From Luteimonas vadosa (lineage in GTDB: Bacteria; Pseudomonadota; Gammaproteobacteria; Xanthomonadales; Xanthomonadaceae): 64,000 nucleotides of DNA. The DNA is taken from the NCBI RefSeq assembly GCF_039543545.1, contig NZ_BAABJY010000002.1:744001-808000 (forward strand), read 5' to 3'. Position 1 is the first letter of the stretch; every line of letters starts with the position of its first letter. Under the pieces are notes generated by a model. It saw only the letters and a list, made by a program, of their open reading frames with translations. It was not told the DNA's origin and ran no database searches. The position numbers were made by a program, and so were the translations under genes. Positions 16,367 through 24,973 of the stretch are shown here, in pieces.

Positions 16367-17722
16367 ATGAGCGGTTTCCTGGGTTCGGTCTGGTGGATGA
16401 TCGTCAGCCTCGGGCTGCTCGTGACTTTCCATGAGTACGGGCACTACTGGGTGGCCCGGCGCAGCGGCGTCAAGGTCTTGCGCTTCTCCGTCGGCTTCGG
16501 CAAGCCGCTGTGGTCGCGGCGCGGCCGCGACGGCACCGAATACGTGATCGCCGCCCTGCCCTTGGGCGGCTACGTGAAGATGCTCGACGAGCGGGAAGGC
16601 GAAGTCGCCCCGGGCGAGGCCGACCAGGCCTTCAACCGGCAGCCGGTGTGGCGCCGGATCGCCATCGTCGCCGCCGGGCCATTGGCCAACCTCCTGCTGT
16701 GCGTGGCCTTGTTATGGACGATGTTCGTGGTCGGCAGGCCGGACTTCGAACCCGTCGTCGGGCACGCCGAGGGGATCGCCGAAGCGTCCGGCCTGCAGCG
16801 CGGCGACACCGTGCTGGCCGTCGACGGCCGTCCCACGCCCACCTGGAGCGAGGCGGCGATGGCGCTGGCGACGACGGCCATCGACCGGCGCGACATCGAC
16901 GTCCGCGTCCGCGACGCCAATGGCAACCAGGCCACCCGCCGCCTCGGTCTTTCCGGCCTCCCCGTCGACTACGACCAGCGGCGGGCGATCGCGCTGATGG
17001 GCCTGACGCCGCGGCACCACCTGCTTCCGCCGGTCGTTGGCGGCATCCAGTCGGGCTTGCCGGCCTGGGGCGTGCTGGCGGAGGGCGACCGCGTCACCGC
17101 CATCGATGGCACGCCGGTGCGTTCCTTCGATGAAATCGGCCCCCTGGTCCAGGCATTGGGCGACCGGGGCGACGCGGGGATGATCGAGGTCCAGCGCGAC
17201 GGGGATCGGCTTGCGCTGGAGATCGCGCCGGTGCGCCACCAACCCGAGGCAGGCGGCGCGTACTGGGCGATCGGCATCTCGCCGGCCAGCGCGCAGATGC
17301 CGCCGTACGACGCCCTGCTGCGCCACGGACCCCTGCAGGCCGTGCCGGCCGCGGTGCGCGAAACCGGGCGACTGGCCAGCGATTCGTTCGCCATGATCGG
17401 CCGCATGTTCACCGGCCGCGCCTCGGTCGAGAACCTCTCCGGCCCGATCACCATCGCCCGCTACGCCAACGCCTCGGCGGGACTGGGGCTGGCGTGGTTC
17501 CTCAGCTTCCTGGCCCTGCTCTCGCTCAGCCTCGCCATCATCAACCTGTTGCCGATCCCGATCTTGGACGGCGGACACCTGTTGTATTACCTTATCGAGT
17601 TGGTCAAAGGCAGCCCGTTAAGCGAGCGTGCGATGGTCGCAGGGCAATATATCGGCCTCGCCATGCTCGCCGGCCTGATGGGCCTTGCGTTCTACAACGA
17701 CATCCTCCTATTGCTGCGCTGA
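16367..17722 (+). CDS. rseP: Site-2 protease RseP (sigma-E regulated intramembrane protease)
   Basis: The 451-residue zinc metalloprotease of the inner membrane cleaves the anti-sigma factor RseA during envelope stress and clears signal-peptide remnants. The first transmembrane helix carries the zinc motif HEYGH (His22, Glu23, His26, the same numbers as in E. coli), and the C-terminal LDGGHL supplies the third ligand at Asp401. Two periplasmic PDZ domains lie between (roughly residues 125-205 and 215-300). It starts 16 bases after dxr and precedes bamA, a conserved pairing that reflects their joint role in outer-membrane quality control. Confidence 0.96.
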   Translation: MSGFLGSVWWMIVSLGLLVTFHEYGHYWVARRSGVKVLRFSVGFGKPLWSRRGRDGTEYVIAALPLGGYVKMLDEREGEVAPGEADQAFNRQPVWRRIAIVAAGPLANLLLCVALLWTMFVVGRPDFEPVVGHAEGIAEASGLQRGDTVLAVDGRPTPTWSEAAMALATTAIDRRDIDVRVRDANGNQATRRLGLSGLPVDYDQRRAIALMGLTPRHHLLPPVVGGIQSGLPAWGVLAEGDRVTAIDGTPVRSFDEIGPLVQALGDRGDAGMIEVQRDGDRLALEIAPVRHQPEAGGAYWAIGISPASAQMPPYDALLRHGPLQAVPAAVRETGRLASDSFAMIGRMFTGRASVENLSGPITIARYANASAGLGLAWFLSFLALLSLSLAIINLLPIPILDGGHLLYYLIELVKGSPLSERAMVAGQYIGLAMLAGLMGLAFYNDILLLLR

Positions 17723-17786
17723 TGCCTGCCGCAACCCGCCCGCCGCACGATCCCGCGGCAGACTGAACCCCGAACGGACGTATTCG

Positions 17787-20309
17787 ATGACGCGACTCCC
17801 CACACGCCGCCTGCTCTGCCTCGCCCTCGCTACGGCCATCGCCGGCCCTGCATGGACCCAGGAGGCTCCGGGGACGGCGACCGCGGAGTCGCCGGCTGCG
17901 CAGCCCACGGCCGGATCGCCGGCTGACGCCAGCTTCACCGTCAGCGATATCCGGATCGACGGCCTGCAGCGCATCGGTGCCGGCACGGTCTTCACCTACC
18001 TGCCCATCGAGCGCGGCGACACCGTCGACCAGGCCCGGGTCGGCGAGGCCATCCGCGCGCTGTACCGGACTGGCTTCTTCGAGGACGTCCGGGTCGGCCG
18101 CCAGGGCACCATCCTCGTGGTGACCGTCACCGAGCGTCCCGCGATCAACAAGCTCACCCTGAGCGGCAACAAGGACATCAAGACCGAGGACCTGACGAAG
18201 GGACTGAACGACATCGGCCTGGCCGAAGGCGAGACGTTCGACCGGCTCGCGCTCGACCGGGTGACGCGCGAACTGACGCGGCAGTACAACAACCGGGGCA
18301 AGTACAACGTCGAGATCGACCCCACGCTGTCCCGGCTGGACCGTAACCGCGTCGACATCACGATCAACATCAACGAGGGCAAGGCCGCCAAGATCCGCCA
18401 CATCAACCTGGTGGGGAACGAGGACTTCGAGCAGGACGAGCTGATCGACAGCTGGGAATCGGCGGAAACCAACTGGTTGAGCTGGTACCGGAGCGACGAC
18501 CAGTATTCGCGGGAAAAGCTGGAAGGCGACCGCGAGAAGCTGCGCAACTTCTACCTGGACCGCGGCTACATCGACTTCAGCGAAGACAGCATGCAGGTCG
18601 CGATCAGCCCGGACAAGCGCGACATGTACATCACCGCCGGACTCACGGAAGGCGAAGTGTACGAGGTCTCCAGCGTCGAGCTGACCGGCGACACAGTCCT
18701 GCCGAAGGAGGAGCTCGAGAAGCGCGTCCTGCTGCAACCGGGGCAGACCTTCTCGCGCGCACTGCTGGAATTCTCGGCCGACTCGATCACCACGACCCTG
18801 GCCAACATCGGCTATGCGTTCGCACAGGTGAACACCATCCCCGAGGTCGACCGCGACAACCGCAAGGTCGCCATCACGCTCCAGGTGGTGCCCGGTCCCC
18901 GCGTCAACGTGCGCAGGATCGTGTTCAGGGGCAACACCCGCACGTCCGACGAAGTCATGCGCCGCGAGATGCGCCAGTTCGAGGGCGCTTGGTACTCGCA
19001 GGCGGCGATCGACCGGTCCAAGGTACGACTCCAGAGGCTGGGTTTCTTCGAAACGGGCAGCGTCAACGTGGAAACCACGCCGGTCGCGGGCACCACCGAC
19101 CTGGTCGACGTCGTGTTCGACGTCAAGGAAACAACCTCGGGCAGCTTCGTGTTCGGCCTGGGCTATTCGCAGCTCAGCGGGTTGACCACCTCGATCCAGC
19201 TGTCGCAGAACAATTTCCTGGGCAGCGGCAACCGGATTTCCATCGAGGCCCAGCGCAACGTCTACCTGCAGAGGTACGCGTTCTCCTTCCTCAACCCGTA
19301 CTTCACCGACAACGGCCTGTCGCTCGGCTACAACGTCTGGTGGCGCGAATTCGACAACTCGGAGTTCAACACCGCGCGGTACTCCACGACCAGCGCCGCG
19401 GCGCAGACGATCCTCGGCCTGCCGATCACGGAGAACGACACCGTGACCGCGGTGTTCGGCATCGACCGCAACCAGATCTTCGCCTTCGACGGCGTTTCGC
19501 CCCAGTCCATCGTCGATTACATCGACGCATTCGACACCCGCACCTTCCATGCCTGGCGGGGCGAGCTGGCGTGGGCACGCGACACCAGGAACGATTTCCT
19601 CCAGCCCACGCGCGGCACCCTGCAACGCGTGTCCGCCGAGGTCTCCCTGCCCGGCTCCACCGCCCAGTACTACAAGCTCAACTACGAGTTTTCCAAATAC
19701 TGGCCGTTGTCTCGCAGGTTCGTCCTCAACACGCGCGCCGAGATCGGGTACGGCGACAGTTACGGCGACGACGTGGTCCGCGACGTGTGCTTCAGCAACC
19801 CCGTGCCGCTGGACCACGACAACGATCCGACCACGCCCGACATCCTGGTCCCGGGCCCGGCCCCGAGCGATCCTTGCGACACCACCTCGCCGGATTACAT
19901 CAGGACCATCACCGCGACCGGCCTGCCGTTCTTCGAGAACTTCTACGCTGGCGGATCCCGTTCCGTCCGCGGCTTCCGGGACAACACCCTGGGTCCACGC
20001 GAGGCGGCTTCGAACAGCGCCTTCCTGCAGCCCATCGGCGGTGCGCTCAAGACGGTGGGGTCGGTGGAAATGTTCTTCCCGACGCTGCTCGATTCACCGG
20101 CCGCCCGTGTTTCCGCATTCGTCGATTTCGGAAACGTGTACCGCGACCTGGACAGCTTCGACGCCGGCGAGATGCGCGCGTCTGCTGGCGTGTCGTTGCT
20201 TTGGCGCGCCCCGGTCGGTCCGATCACGATCAGTTACGCGTTCCCGTTGCGCAAGGAAGACTCCGACGAGATCGAGCGCCTGCAGTTCAGTTTCGGCGGC
20301 GCATTCTAG
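17787..20309 (+). CDS. bamA: Outer membrane protein assembly factor BamA
   Basis: The 840-residue core of the BAM complex folds and inserts beta-barrel proteins. A signal peptide (about residues 1-25, cleaved near PAWTQE) and an Ala/Pro-rich linker precede five POTRA domains (about residues 50-430; the first begins FTVSDIRIDGLQRIGAGTVF). A 16-stranded barrel follows. The conserved loop-6 motif VRGF, with Arg728, is present in GGSRSVRGF, and the protein ends in the phenylalanine-terminated barrel signature (QFSFGGAF). An extended barrel segment near DNDPTTPDI is probably a variable surface loop. lpxD follows after 24 bases; the periplasmic chaperone gene skp found here in enterobacteria is missing. 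Confidence 0.97.
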   Translation: MTRLPTRRLLCLALATAIAGPAWTQEAPGTATAESPAAQPTAGSPADASFTVSDIRIDGLQRIGAGTVFTYLPIERGDTVDQARVGEAIRALYRTGFFEDVRVGRQGTILVVTVTERPAINKLTLSGNKDIKTEDLTKGLNDIGLAEGETFDRLALDRVTRELTRQYNNRGKYNVEIDPTLSRLDRNRVDITININEGKAAKIRHINLVGNEDFEQDELIDSWESAETNWLSWYRSDDQYSREKLEGDREKLRNFYLDRGYIDFSEDSMQVAISPDKRDMYITAGLTEGEVYEVSSVELTGDTVLPKEELEKRVLLQPGQTFSRALLEFSADSITTTLANIGYAFAQVNTIPEVDRDNRKVAITLQVVPGPRVNVRRIVFRGNTRTSDEVMRREMRQFEGAWYSQAAIDRSKVRLQRLGFFETGSVNVETTPVAGTTDLVDVVFDVKETTSGSFVFGLGYSQLSGLTTSIQLSQNNFLGSGNRISIEAQRNVYLQRYAFSFLNPYFTDNGLSLGYNVWWREFDNSEFNTARYSTTSAAAQTILGLPITENDTVTAVFGIDRNQIFAFDGVSPQSIVDYIDAFDTRTFHAWRGELAWARDTRNDFLQPTRGTLQRVSAEVSLPGSTAQYYKLNYEFSKYWPLSRRFVLNTRAEIGYGDSYGDDVVRDVCFSNPVPLDHDNDPTTPDILVPGPAPSDPCDTTSPDYIRTITATGLPFFENFYAGGSRSVRGFRDNTLGPREAASNSAFLQPIGGALKTVGSVEMFFPTLLDSPAARVSAFVDFGNVYRDLDSFDAGEMRASAGVSLLWRAPVGPITISYAFPLRKEDSDEIERLQFSFGGAF

Positions 20310-20333
20310 CGCCGACTGCCGGCAGCCCTGTCG

Positions 20334-21365
20334 ATGAGCGGAGCGGCCATCACCGCTGGGGAGTTGTCCGAACGCTTCGGACTCGCGCTTTCGGGCGACC
20401 CCGGAGCCGTGGTCAGCGGGGTCGGGACGCTCGCCGCTGCCGGCGAGGGCGACTTGAGCTTCCTCTCCAATCCCCGCTACCGCGACCAACTGCGCCGGAC
20501 GGGCGCGGGCGTCGTGGTCATGCGCGAGGCGGACGCCGAGGGATTCGAAGGCACCGCGCTGGTCGCCGCCGATCCCTACGTGGCGTTCGCCCGGATCGCC
20601 GCGCTGTTCGATCCTCCCGCCGCGTTGCAGCCAGGCATCCATCGCAGCGCCGTGGTCGATCCGGGCGCCGTCGTGGATCCGCGCGCCGAGATCGGTCCGT
20701 TCGTCTCTGTCGGCGCGCGTACGCGCATCGAGGCCGGCGCGCGCCTGGGGCCGGGTTGCGTCATCGGCGAGGATTGCGTCGTTGGCGAGGGCTGCGAGCT
20801 GGTGGCACGCGTCACGCTGGTCAAGCGCGTCCGCCTCGGCAAGCGCGTGGTGGTCCATCCCGGGGCCGTGCTCGGCGCAGACGGTTTCGGCCTGGCGCTG
20901 GATCGCTCCGGGGATGGCGAACCCCACTGGATCAAGGTCCCGCAACGAGGCGGCGTGCTCATCGGCGATGACTGCGAGATCGGCGCCAACACCAGCATCG
21001 ATCGCGGCGCCATCGAAGACACCATCCTCGAGCACGACGTCCGCCTGGACAACCAGATCCAGATCGGCCACAACGCGCGGATCGGCGCGCACACCGCGAT
21101 GGCGGGGTGCGCAGCGGTCGCGGGTAGCGCCGAGATCGGTCGCTACTGCCTCGTCGGCGGCGGGGCGGGCGTGCTCGGGCACCTGCGCATCTGCGATCAT
21201 GTCACCATCAACGCGATGGCCCTGGTCACCAGCTCGATCGACCAGCCCGGGGAGTACTCTTCCGGGACGCCACTGATGGAAACCCGTCGCTGGCGCAAGA
21301 GCGCCGCACGATTCAAGCAACTCGACTCGCTGGCGCGCAGGATCGCCGGCAGCCAGGAGGAATGA
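20334..21365 (+). CDS. lpxD: UDP-3-O-(3-hydroxyacyl)glucosamine N-acyltransferase
   Basis: The 343-residue enzyme adds the second hydroxyacyl chain to UDP-3-O-acyl-glucosamine in lipid A synthesis. An N-terminal uridine-binding domain (LSFLSNPRYRDQLRRTGAGV) is followed by a left-handed beta-helix with many hexapeptide repeats (for example DPGAVVDPRAEIGPFV). The catalytic histidine lies in QIGHNARIGAHTAMAG, and the substrate loop GADGFGLA is intact. A C-terminal helix closes it. The stop overlaps the fabZ start region, and the ribosome-binding site AGGAGG for fabZ lies in its last codons. Confidence 0.96.
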   Translation: MSGAAITAGELSERFGLALSGDPGAVVSGVGTLAAAGEGDLSFLSNPRYRDQLRRTGAGVVVMREADAEGFEGTALVAADPYVAFARIAALFDPPAALQPGIHRSAVVDPGAVVDPRAEIGPFVSVGARTRIEAGARLGPGCVIGEDCVVGEGCELVARVTLVKRVRLGKRVVVHPGAVLGADGFGLALDRSGDGEPHWIKVPQRGGVLIGDDCEIGANTSIDRGAIEDTILEHDVRLDNQIQIGHNARIGAHTAMAGCAAVAGSAEIGRYCLVGGGAGVLGHLRICDHVTINAMALVTSSIDQPGEYSSGTPLMETRRWRKSAARFKQLDSLARRIAGSQEE

Positions 21366-21820
21366 TGCCCGACCCCGTGTCCCTGCCGATCGACGTCACC
21401 GAGATCCAGCGGCTGCTGCCGCACCGCTATCCGTTCCTGCTCATCGACCGGGTCACGGAATTCGAGGCGCACAAGCGCATCCTCGCGTACAAGAACGTGA
21501 CCATCAACGAGGAGTTCTTCCAGGGCCATTTCCCGCGCCAACCAGTTATGCCCGGCGTGCTGGTGATCGAGGCGCTGGCGCAGGCAGGCGGCGTGCTGAC
21601 GCAGCTTTCGCACGGCGGCCACGCCCATGCGGGCCTGTATTACCTGGTCAAGATCGACAATGCCAAGTTCTCGCGCATGGTCGTGCCCGGGGACCGGCTC
21701 GAGCTCGAGATCATCGTCAAGCGCGAGATCCGCAACATGACCCTCTACCTCGGCACAGCGCGCGTCGACGGCCAGCAGGTCGCCTGCGCCGAGATCCTGT
21801 GCGCGGAAGTCAAGGGCTGA
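21365..21820 (+). CDS. fabZ: 3-hydroxyacyl-[acyl-carrier-protein] dehydratase FabZ
   Basis: The 151-residue hotdog-fold dehydratase makes trans-2-enoyl-ACP in fatty-acid elongation and competes with LpxA/LpxD for hydroxyacyl-ACP. The active-site motif FFQGHFPRQPVMPGVLVIE contains the catalytic His and Glu, and IQRLLPHRYPFLLID is the usual N-terminal segment. Two tandem ATGs (21362 and 21365) are possible; AGGAGG ends at 21360, so the second, four bases away, is better spaced. It overlaps lpxD slightly and lies just before lpxA. Confidence 0.96.
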   Translation: MPDPVSLPIDVTEIQRLLPHRYPFLLIDRVTEFEAHKRILAYKNVTINEEFFQGHFPRQPVMPGVLVIEALAQAGGVLTQLSHGGHAHAGLYYLVKIDNAKFSRMVVPGDRLELEIIVKREIRNMTLYLGTARVDGQQVACAEILCAEVKG

Positions 21821-21825
21821 ACGCA

Positions 21826-22608
21826 GTGGAGGCGTCGATCCACGCCACCGCCGTGGTCGATCCTTCGGCGCGGATCGGCGATGGCGTGTCGATCGGTGCG
21901 TTCACGGTGGTGGGGCCAGAGGTCGAGGTCGGATCCGGCACCAGCATCGGTCCCCACTGCAGCCTCTCCGGGCCGATGCGCATCGGTACCGGCAACAGGA
22001 TCGCGGGGCATGCGGCGATCGGCGGCGACCCGCAGGACAAGAAGTACGGCGGCGAGCGGGTCGAGCTGGAGATCGGCGACCGCAACAACATCCGAGAGTT
22101 CGTCACCATCAATCGCGGCACCGGCAGCGGCGGCGGCGTCACCCGCATCGGCAGCGACAACTGGTTGCTCGCCTACACGCACGTCGCCCACGACTGCCGC
22201 ATCGGAGACCATTGCGTCTTCTCCAACAACGCGACCCTGGCCGGCCACGTCGAGGTCGGCGACCACGTCATCCTGAGCGGGTTCGTCGGCATCCACCAGT
22301 TCTGCCGCATCGGCGACCATGCGTTCATCGGCATGGGCGCCTTCGTCAACGGGGACGTGCCCCCCTTCGTCATGGTCGCGCAGGACGGGTACGGGCGGCC
22401 TCGCGGGATCAACAGCGAAGGCCTGAAGCGGCGGGGTTTCGACAAGGATCGCATCGCGGCGATCCGCCGCGCCTACCGCGCCCTCTACATGTCCGGCGCC
22501 AACCTGGACGAGGCCACACGGAAGCTTGCCGACCAGGCCGGTGACAGCGACGACGTGCGCCGCTTCCTGGAGTTCATCCAGGGCGGCGACCGTCCCTTGT
22601 TGCGATGA
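21826..22608 (+). CDS. lpxA: Acyl-ACP--UDP-N-acetylglucosamine O-acyltransferase
   Basis: The 260-residue enzyme performs the first step of lipid A synthesis, moving a 3-hydroxyacyl chain from ACP to UDP-GlcNAc. It is almost wholly a left-handed beta-helix (IHATAVVDPSARIGDGVSIG, FTVVGPEVEVGSGTSIG). The conserved GGDPQDKKYGGE loop, IREFVTINRGT and YTHVAHDCRIGDH, which bears the catalytic histidine, are intact. I take GTG 21826, six bases after the fabZ stop, as the start since the helix begins right after it; an in-frame GTG at 21799 would overlap fabZ. The end overlaps lpxB as ATGA. Confidence 0.95.
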   Translation: MEASIHATAVVDPSARIGDGVSIGAFTVVGPEVEVGSGTSIGPHCSLSGPMRIGTGNRIAGHAAIGGDPQDKKYGGERVELEIGDRNNIREFVTINRGTGSGGGVTRIGSDNWLLAYTHVAHDCRIGDHCVFSNNATLAGHVEVGDHVILSGFVGIHQFCRIGDHAFIGMGAFVNGDVPPFVMVAQDGYGRPRGINSEGLKRRGFDKDRIAAIRRAYRALYMSGANLDEATRKLADQAGDSDDVRRFLEFIQGGDRPLLR

Positions 22609-23789
22609 GCGGCGGACACGCGGATCCGGCCGGCACGCCTGTCCGGATCGCGTTATGCGCGGGAGAGGCCTCGGGCGACCAGCTTGGTGCAGGCCTGGTC
22701 GAGGCGCTGCGGCAGCGATTCCCAAGCGCCAGTTTCGCCGGCATCGGCGGGGACGCCATGCGAGCGGCAGGGATGCGGGCCTGGTTCGACGCTTCCGAAC
22801 TGGCGGTGATGGGCCTGAGCGAGGTGCTGTCGCACCTGCCCCGGCTACTGCAGTTGCGCCGCGCGTTGCGCGACAGGTTGCTCGCCTGGCAACCCGACGT
22901 CTTCATCGGCATCGACGCGCCTGATTTCAACCTGGGACTGGAGCGGCAGCTGAAACGCCGCGGGATGCGAACCGTGCATTACGTCAGCCCGTCCATCTGG
23001 GCCTGGCGCCAGGGCCGTGCCGCGAGCATCGGGCGCGCCGCCGACCTCGTCCTCTGCCTCTTTCCCATGGAGCCGCCGATCTACGCCCGGCACGGCGTGG
23101 ATGCACGGTTCGTGGGCCATCCCATGGCCGATGCGATGCCGCTTGAACCCGATCGCGCCGGCGCGCGCCGACGACTCGGCCTGGGCGAGAACGAGGCCGT
23201 CCTCGCCCTCCTGCCGGGATCGCGACTCGGGGAAATCGGGCGACTGGGCGAGCCTTTCCTGGATGCCGCGGCGCTCGTCGCGCGGGAGATCCCCGACCTG
23301 AAAATCCTCATCCCGGCCGCGAATGCGCCTTGCAGGCAGGCAATCGATGCCCTGCTAGCAACCAATTCCTGGCCGGTAGGTCGCGTGGAGGTTTTGGATG
23401 GGCAGTCGGCCACCGCGCTCGCCGCCGCCGACGTGGTCCTGCTGGCTTCCGGCACGGCCACCTTGGAAGCCATGCTGTCCAAGCGCCCGATGGTGGTTGG
23501 TTACCGGATCGCCGCCAGCACGCATGCCCTCGTCAAGGGCCTGGGCATGCTCAAGGTGGGGCAGTTCGCGCTGCCCAACGTCCTGGCCGGCGCGCCCCTG
23601 GTGCCGGAGCTGATGCAGGATGACTGCACGCCGCGACGGCTCGCCGATGCCGTGCTGGACTGGTTCCGGGCGCCGGGACGCGTCGCGGCCTTGCAGCCGG
23701 AGTTCCGGCGCATCCATCTGTCACTGCGACAGGATGCCTCCGCACGGGCCGCGGACGCCGTTGCCGGGCTCATCGCTAGGACACCATGA
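22605..23789 (+). CDS. lpxB: Lipid-A-disaccharide synthase
   Basis: The 394-residue peripheral membrane glycosyltransferase (GT19) joins UDP-diacylglucosamine and lipid X to give the lipid A disaccharide. Family features are the opening RIALCAGEASGDQLGAGL, the WQPDVFIGIDAPDFNL strand, VSPSIWAWRQGRA, and the C-terminal nucleotide pocket with LLASGTATLEAML and MVVGYRIAA. ATG overlaps the lpxA stop by four bases and the gene overlaps rnhB the same way, so lpxA-lpxB-rnhB are translationally coupled. Confidence 0.96.
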   Translation: MSGGHADPAGTPVRIALCAGEASGDQLGAGLVEALRQRFPSASFAGIGGDAMRAAGMRAWFDASELAVMGLSEVLSHLPRLLQLRRALRDRLLAWQPDVFIGIDAPDFNLGLERQLKRRGMRTVHYVSPSIWAWRQGRAASIGRAADLVLCLFPMEPPIYARHGVDARFVGHPMADAMPLEPDRAGARRRLGLGENEAVLALLPGSRLGEIGRLGEPFLDAAALVAREIPDLKILIPAANAPCRQAIDALLATNSWPVGRVEVLDGQSATALAAADVVLLASGTATLEAMLSKRPMVVGYRIAASTHALVKGLGMLKVGQFALPNVLAGAPLVPELMQDDCTPRRLADAVLDWFRAPGRVAALQPEFRRIHLSLRQDASARAADAVAGLIARTP

Positions 23790-24406
23790 GTTGCCTGCCG
23801 GACCATGACCGCATCGCCGGCGTTGACGAAGCCGGCCGTGGCCCCCTGGCGGGACCCGTGGTGGTGGCCGCCGTGATCCTGCACCCAGGGCGGCCGGTTG
23901 AGGGGCTGGGCGACTCCAAGCGGCTTTCGCGAGCCAGGCGTGAAGCGCTGTACCCGCGCATCGTCGCCAGCGCGATCGCATGGCATGTCGAATTCGTCGA
24001 GGCGGACGAAATCGACGCCCTCAACATCCTCCAGGCGACCCTGATGGGCATGCGCCGGGCGCTGGATGCGCTGTCGCCCCGCGCGACCCACGCACGCATC
24101 GACGGCAACCGCCTCCCCGCCGAACTGCCCTGCCCGGCCACTGCCATGATCGGTGGCGATGGCCTCGACCAGGCCATCATGGCGGCATCCATCCTCGCCA
24201 AGGTGTCACGCGACCGCCACATGCTTGCCTTGCATGCCCTTTATCCCGGCTACGGATTCGACCGCCACAAGGGGTATCCCTGCGCTGCGCACCTCGCAGC
24301 GCTGTCCAGGCTTGGACCCTGCCCCCAACACAGGCGCAGCTTCGCCCCCGTGCGGCTTGCGTGCGAGGGTCGCCCCGCGGCCGTCGGCCGAGGGCAGGGC
24401 CCGTGA
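23786..24406 (+). CDS. rnhB: Ribonuclease HII
   Basis: The 206-residue RNase HII nicks RNA-DNA hybrids at single embedded ribonucleotides. IAGVDEAGRGPLAGPVV contains Asp14 and Glu15, ASILAKVSRDR the third carboxylate, and GYGFDRHKGYPCAAH the substrate-binding region. ATG overlaps the lpxB stop as ATGA. In many gammaproteobacteria dnaE follows directly; here four bases separate its stop from the stop of a convergent lipoprotein gene, and dnaE begins 3.9 kb further on. Confidence 0.95.
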   Translation: MSCLPDHDRIAGVDEAGRGPLAGPVVVAAVILHPGRPVEGLGDSKRLSRARREALYPRIVASAIAWHVEFVEADEIDALNILQATLMGMRRALDALSPRATHARIDGNRLPAELPCPATAMIGGDGLDQAIMAASILAKVSRDRHMLALHALYPGYGFDRHKGYPCAAHLAALSRLGPCPQHRRSFAPVRLACEGRPAAVGRGQGP

Positions 24407-24410
24407 CCGG

Positions 24411-24893
24411 TCAACGGGGATCGATGATGATCTCGGGGTCGAGCTCCTTGCCGTTGGCGAGGACCGAATAGGCGTAGCTGCCCCGGACGCCACCTGCCAT
24501 GATCGCGGCCTTGCTCCTGTCCCGCTGGAACGAGGAAACGATCCTTCCCTGTCCGTTTTCCGCCGGGCTGGCCGCCTTGAAGGCGATTTCGAAGGGCGTC
24601 CGGCTACCGTCCGGCCCCCGCCACGTGATCCTGGCACCCGGGTGGACCCTGCATCGCGCGGGATCCACGACCGGCATGCCGGACCCGTCGTAGGCTACCT
24701 GGAGGTAGACCTCGCCGGCGCGTGGACGGGCCTCTCCACACAGCTGGCCGTCCTCGTTCGGCGCGGCGCTCGCATGGCCCGGAGGGACCGCGCCGACCGC
24801 CGCCGGCTTGACCGATTCCATCGCCGGGCAGCCTGCGAGTCCCAGCCCGATGGCGACTGCGGCCAGTGTACGAATGCATCTCCTCGCCTTCAT
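24411..24893 (-). CDS. Hypothetical lipoprotein
   Basis: A 160-residue predicted lipoprotein. A positively charged start and hydrophobic core lead to the lipobox LAGC, with Cys22 as the acylated residue. The mature part contains VYLQVAYDGSGMPVVDPARC and a DGSRTPFEIAFKA segment, suggesting a small beta-rich domain, but I recognise no named family. The ATG at 24893 has a good ribosome-binding site (GGAGGAAAGG upstream); an in-frame extension further 5' only runs through the neighbouring gene. It is 80 bases downstream of the TPR regulator and may be co-transcribed. Pro at +2 after Cys gives no clear sorting signal, so the outer membrane's inner leaflet is the likelier site. Confidence 0.7.
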   Translation of the reverse strand: MKARRCIRTLAAVAIGLGLAGCPAMESVKPAAVGAVPPGHASAAPNEDGQLCGEARPRAGEVYLQVAYDGSGMPVVDPARCRVHPGARITWRGPDGSRTPFEIAFKAASPAENGQGRIVSSFQRDRSKAAIMAGGVRGSYAYSVLANGKELDPEIIIDPR

Positions 24894-24973
24894 GTTCCTT
24901 TCCTCCTGCCGCGCGCCTGGCGCGAAAGATCGACGCGCGCCTGGAGGCGCCGGCGTTGCGATGGACCCCCACC

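Noticed and set aside
17604..19817. A 737-codon open frame antisense to bamA
   Set aside because: Rich in Arg, Ala, Val and Asp without domain signals; bamA is clearly the coding strand.
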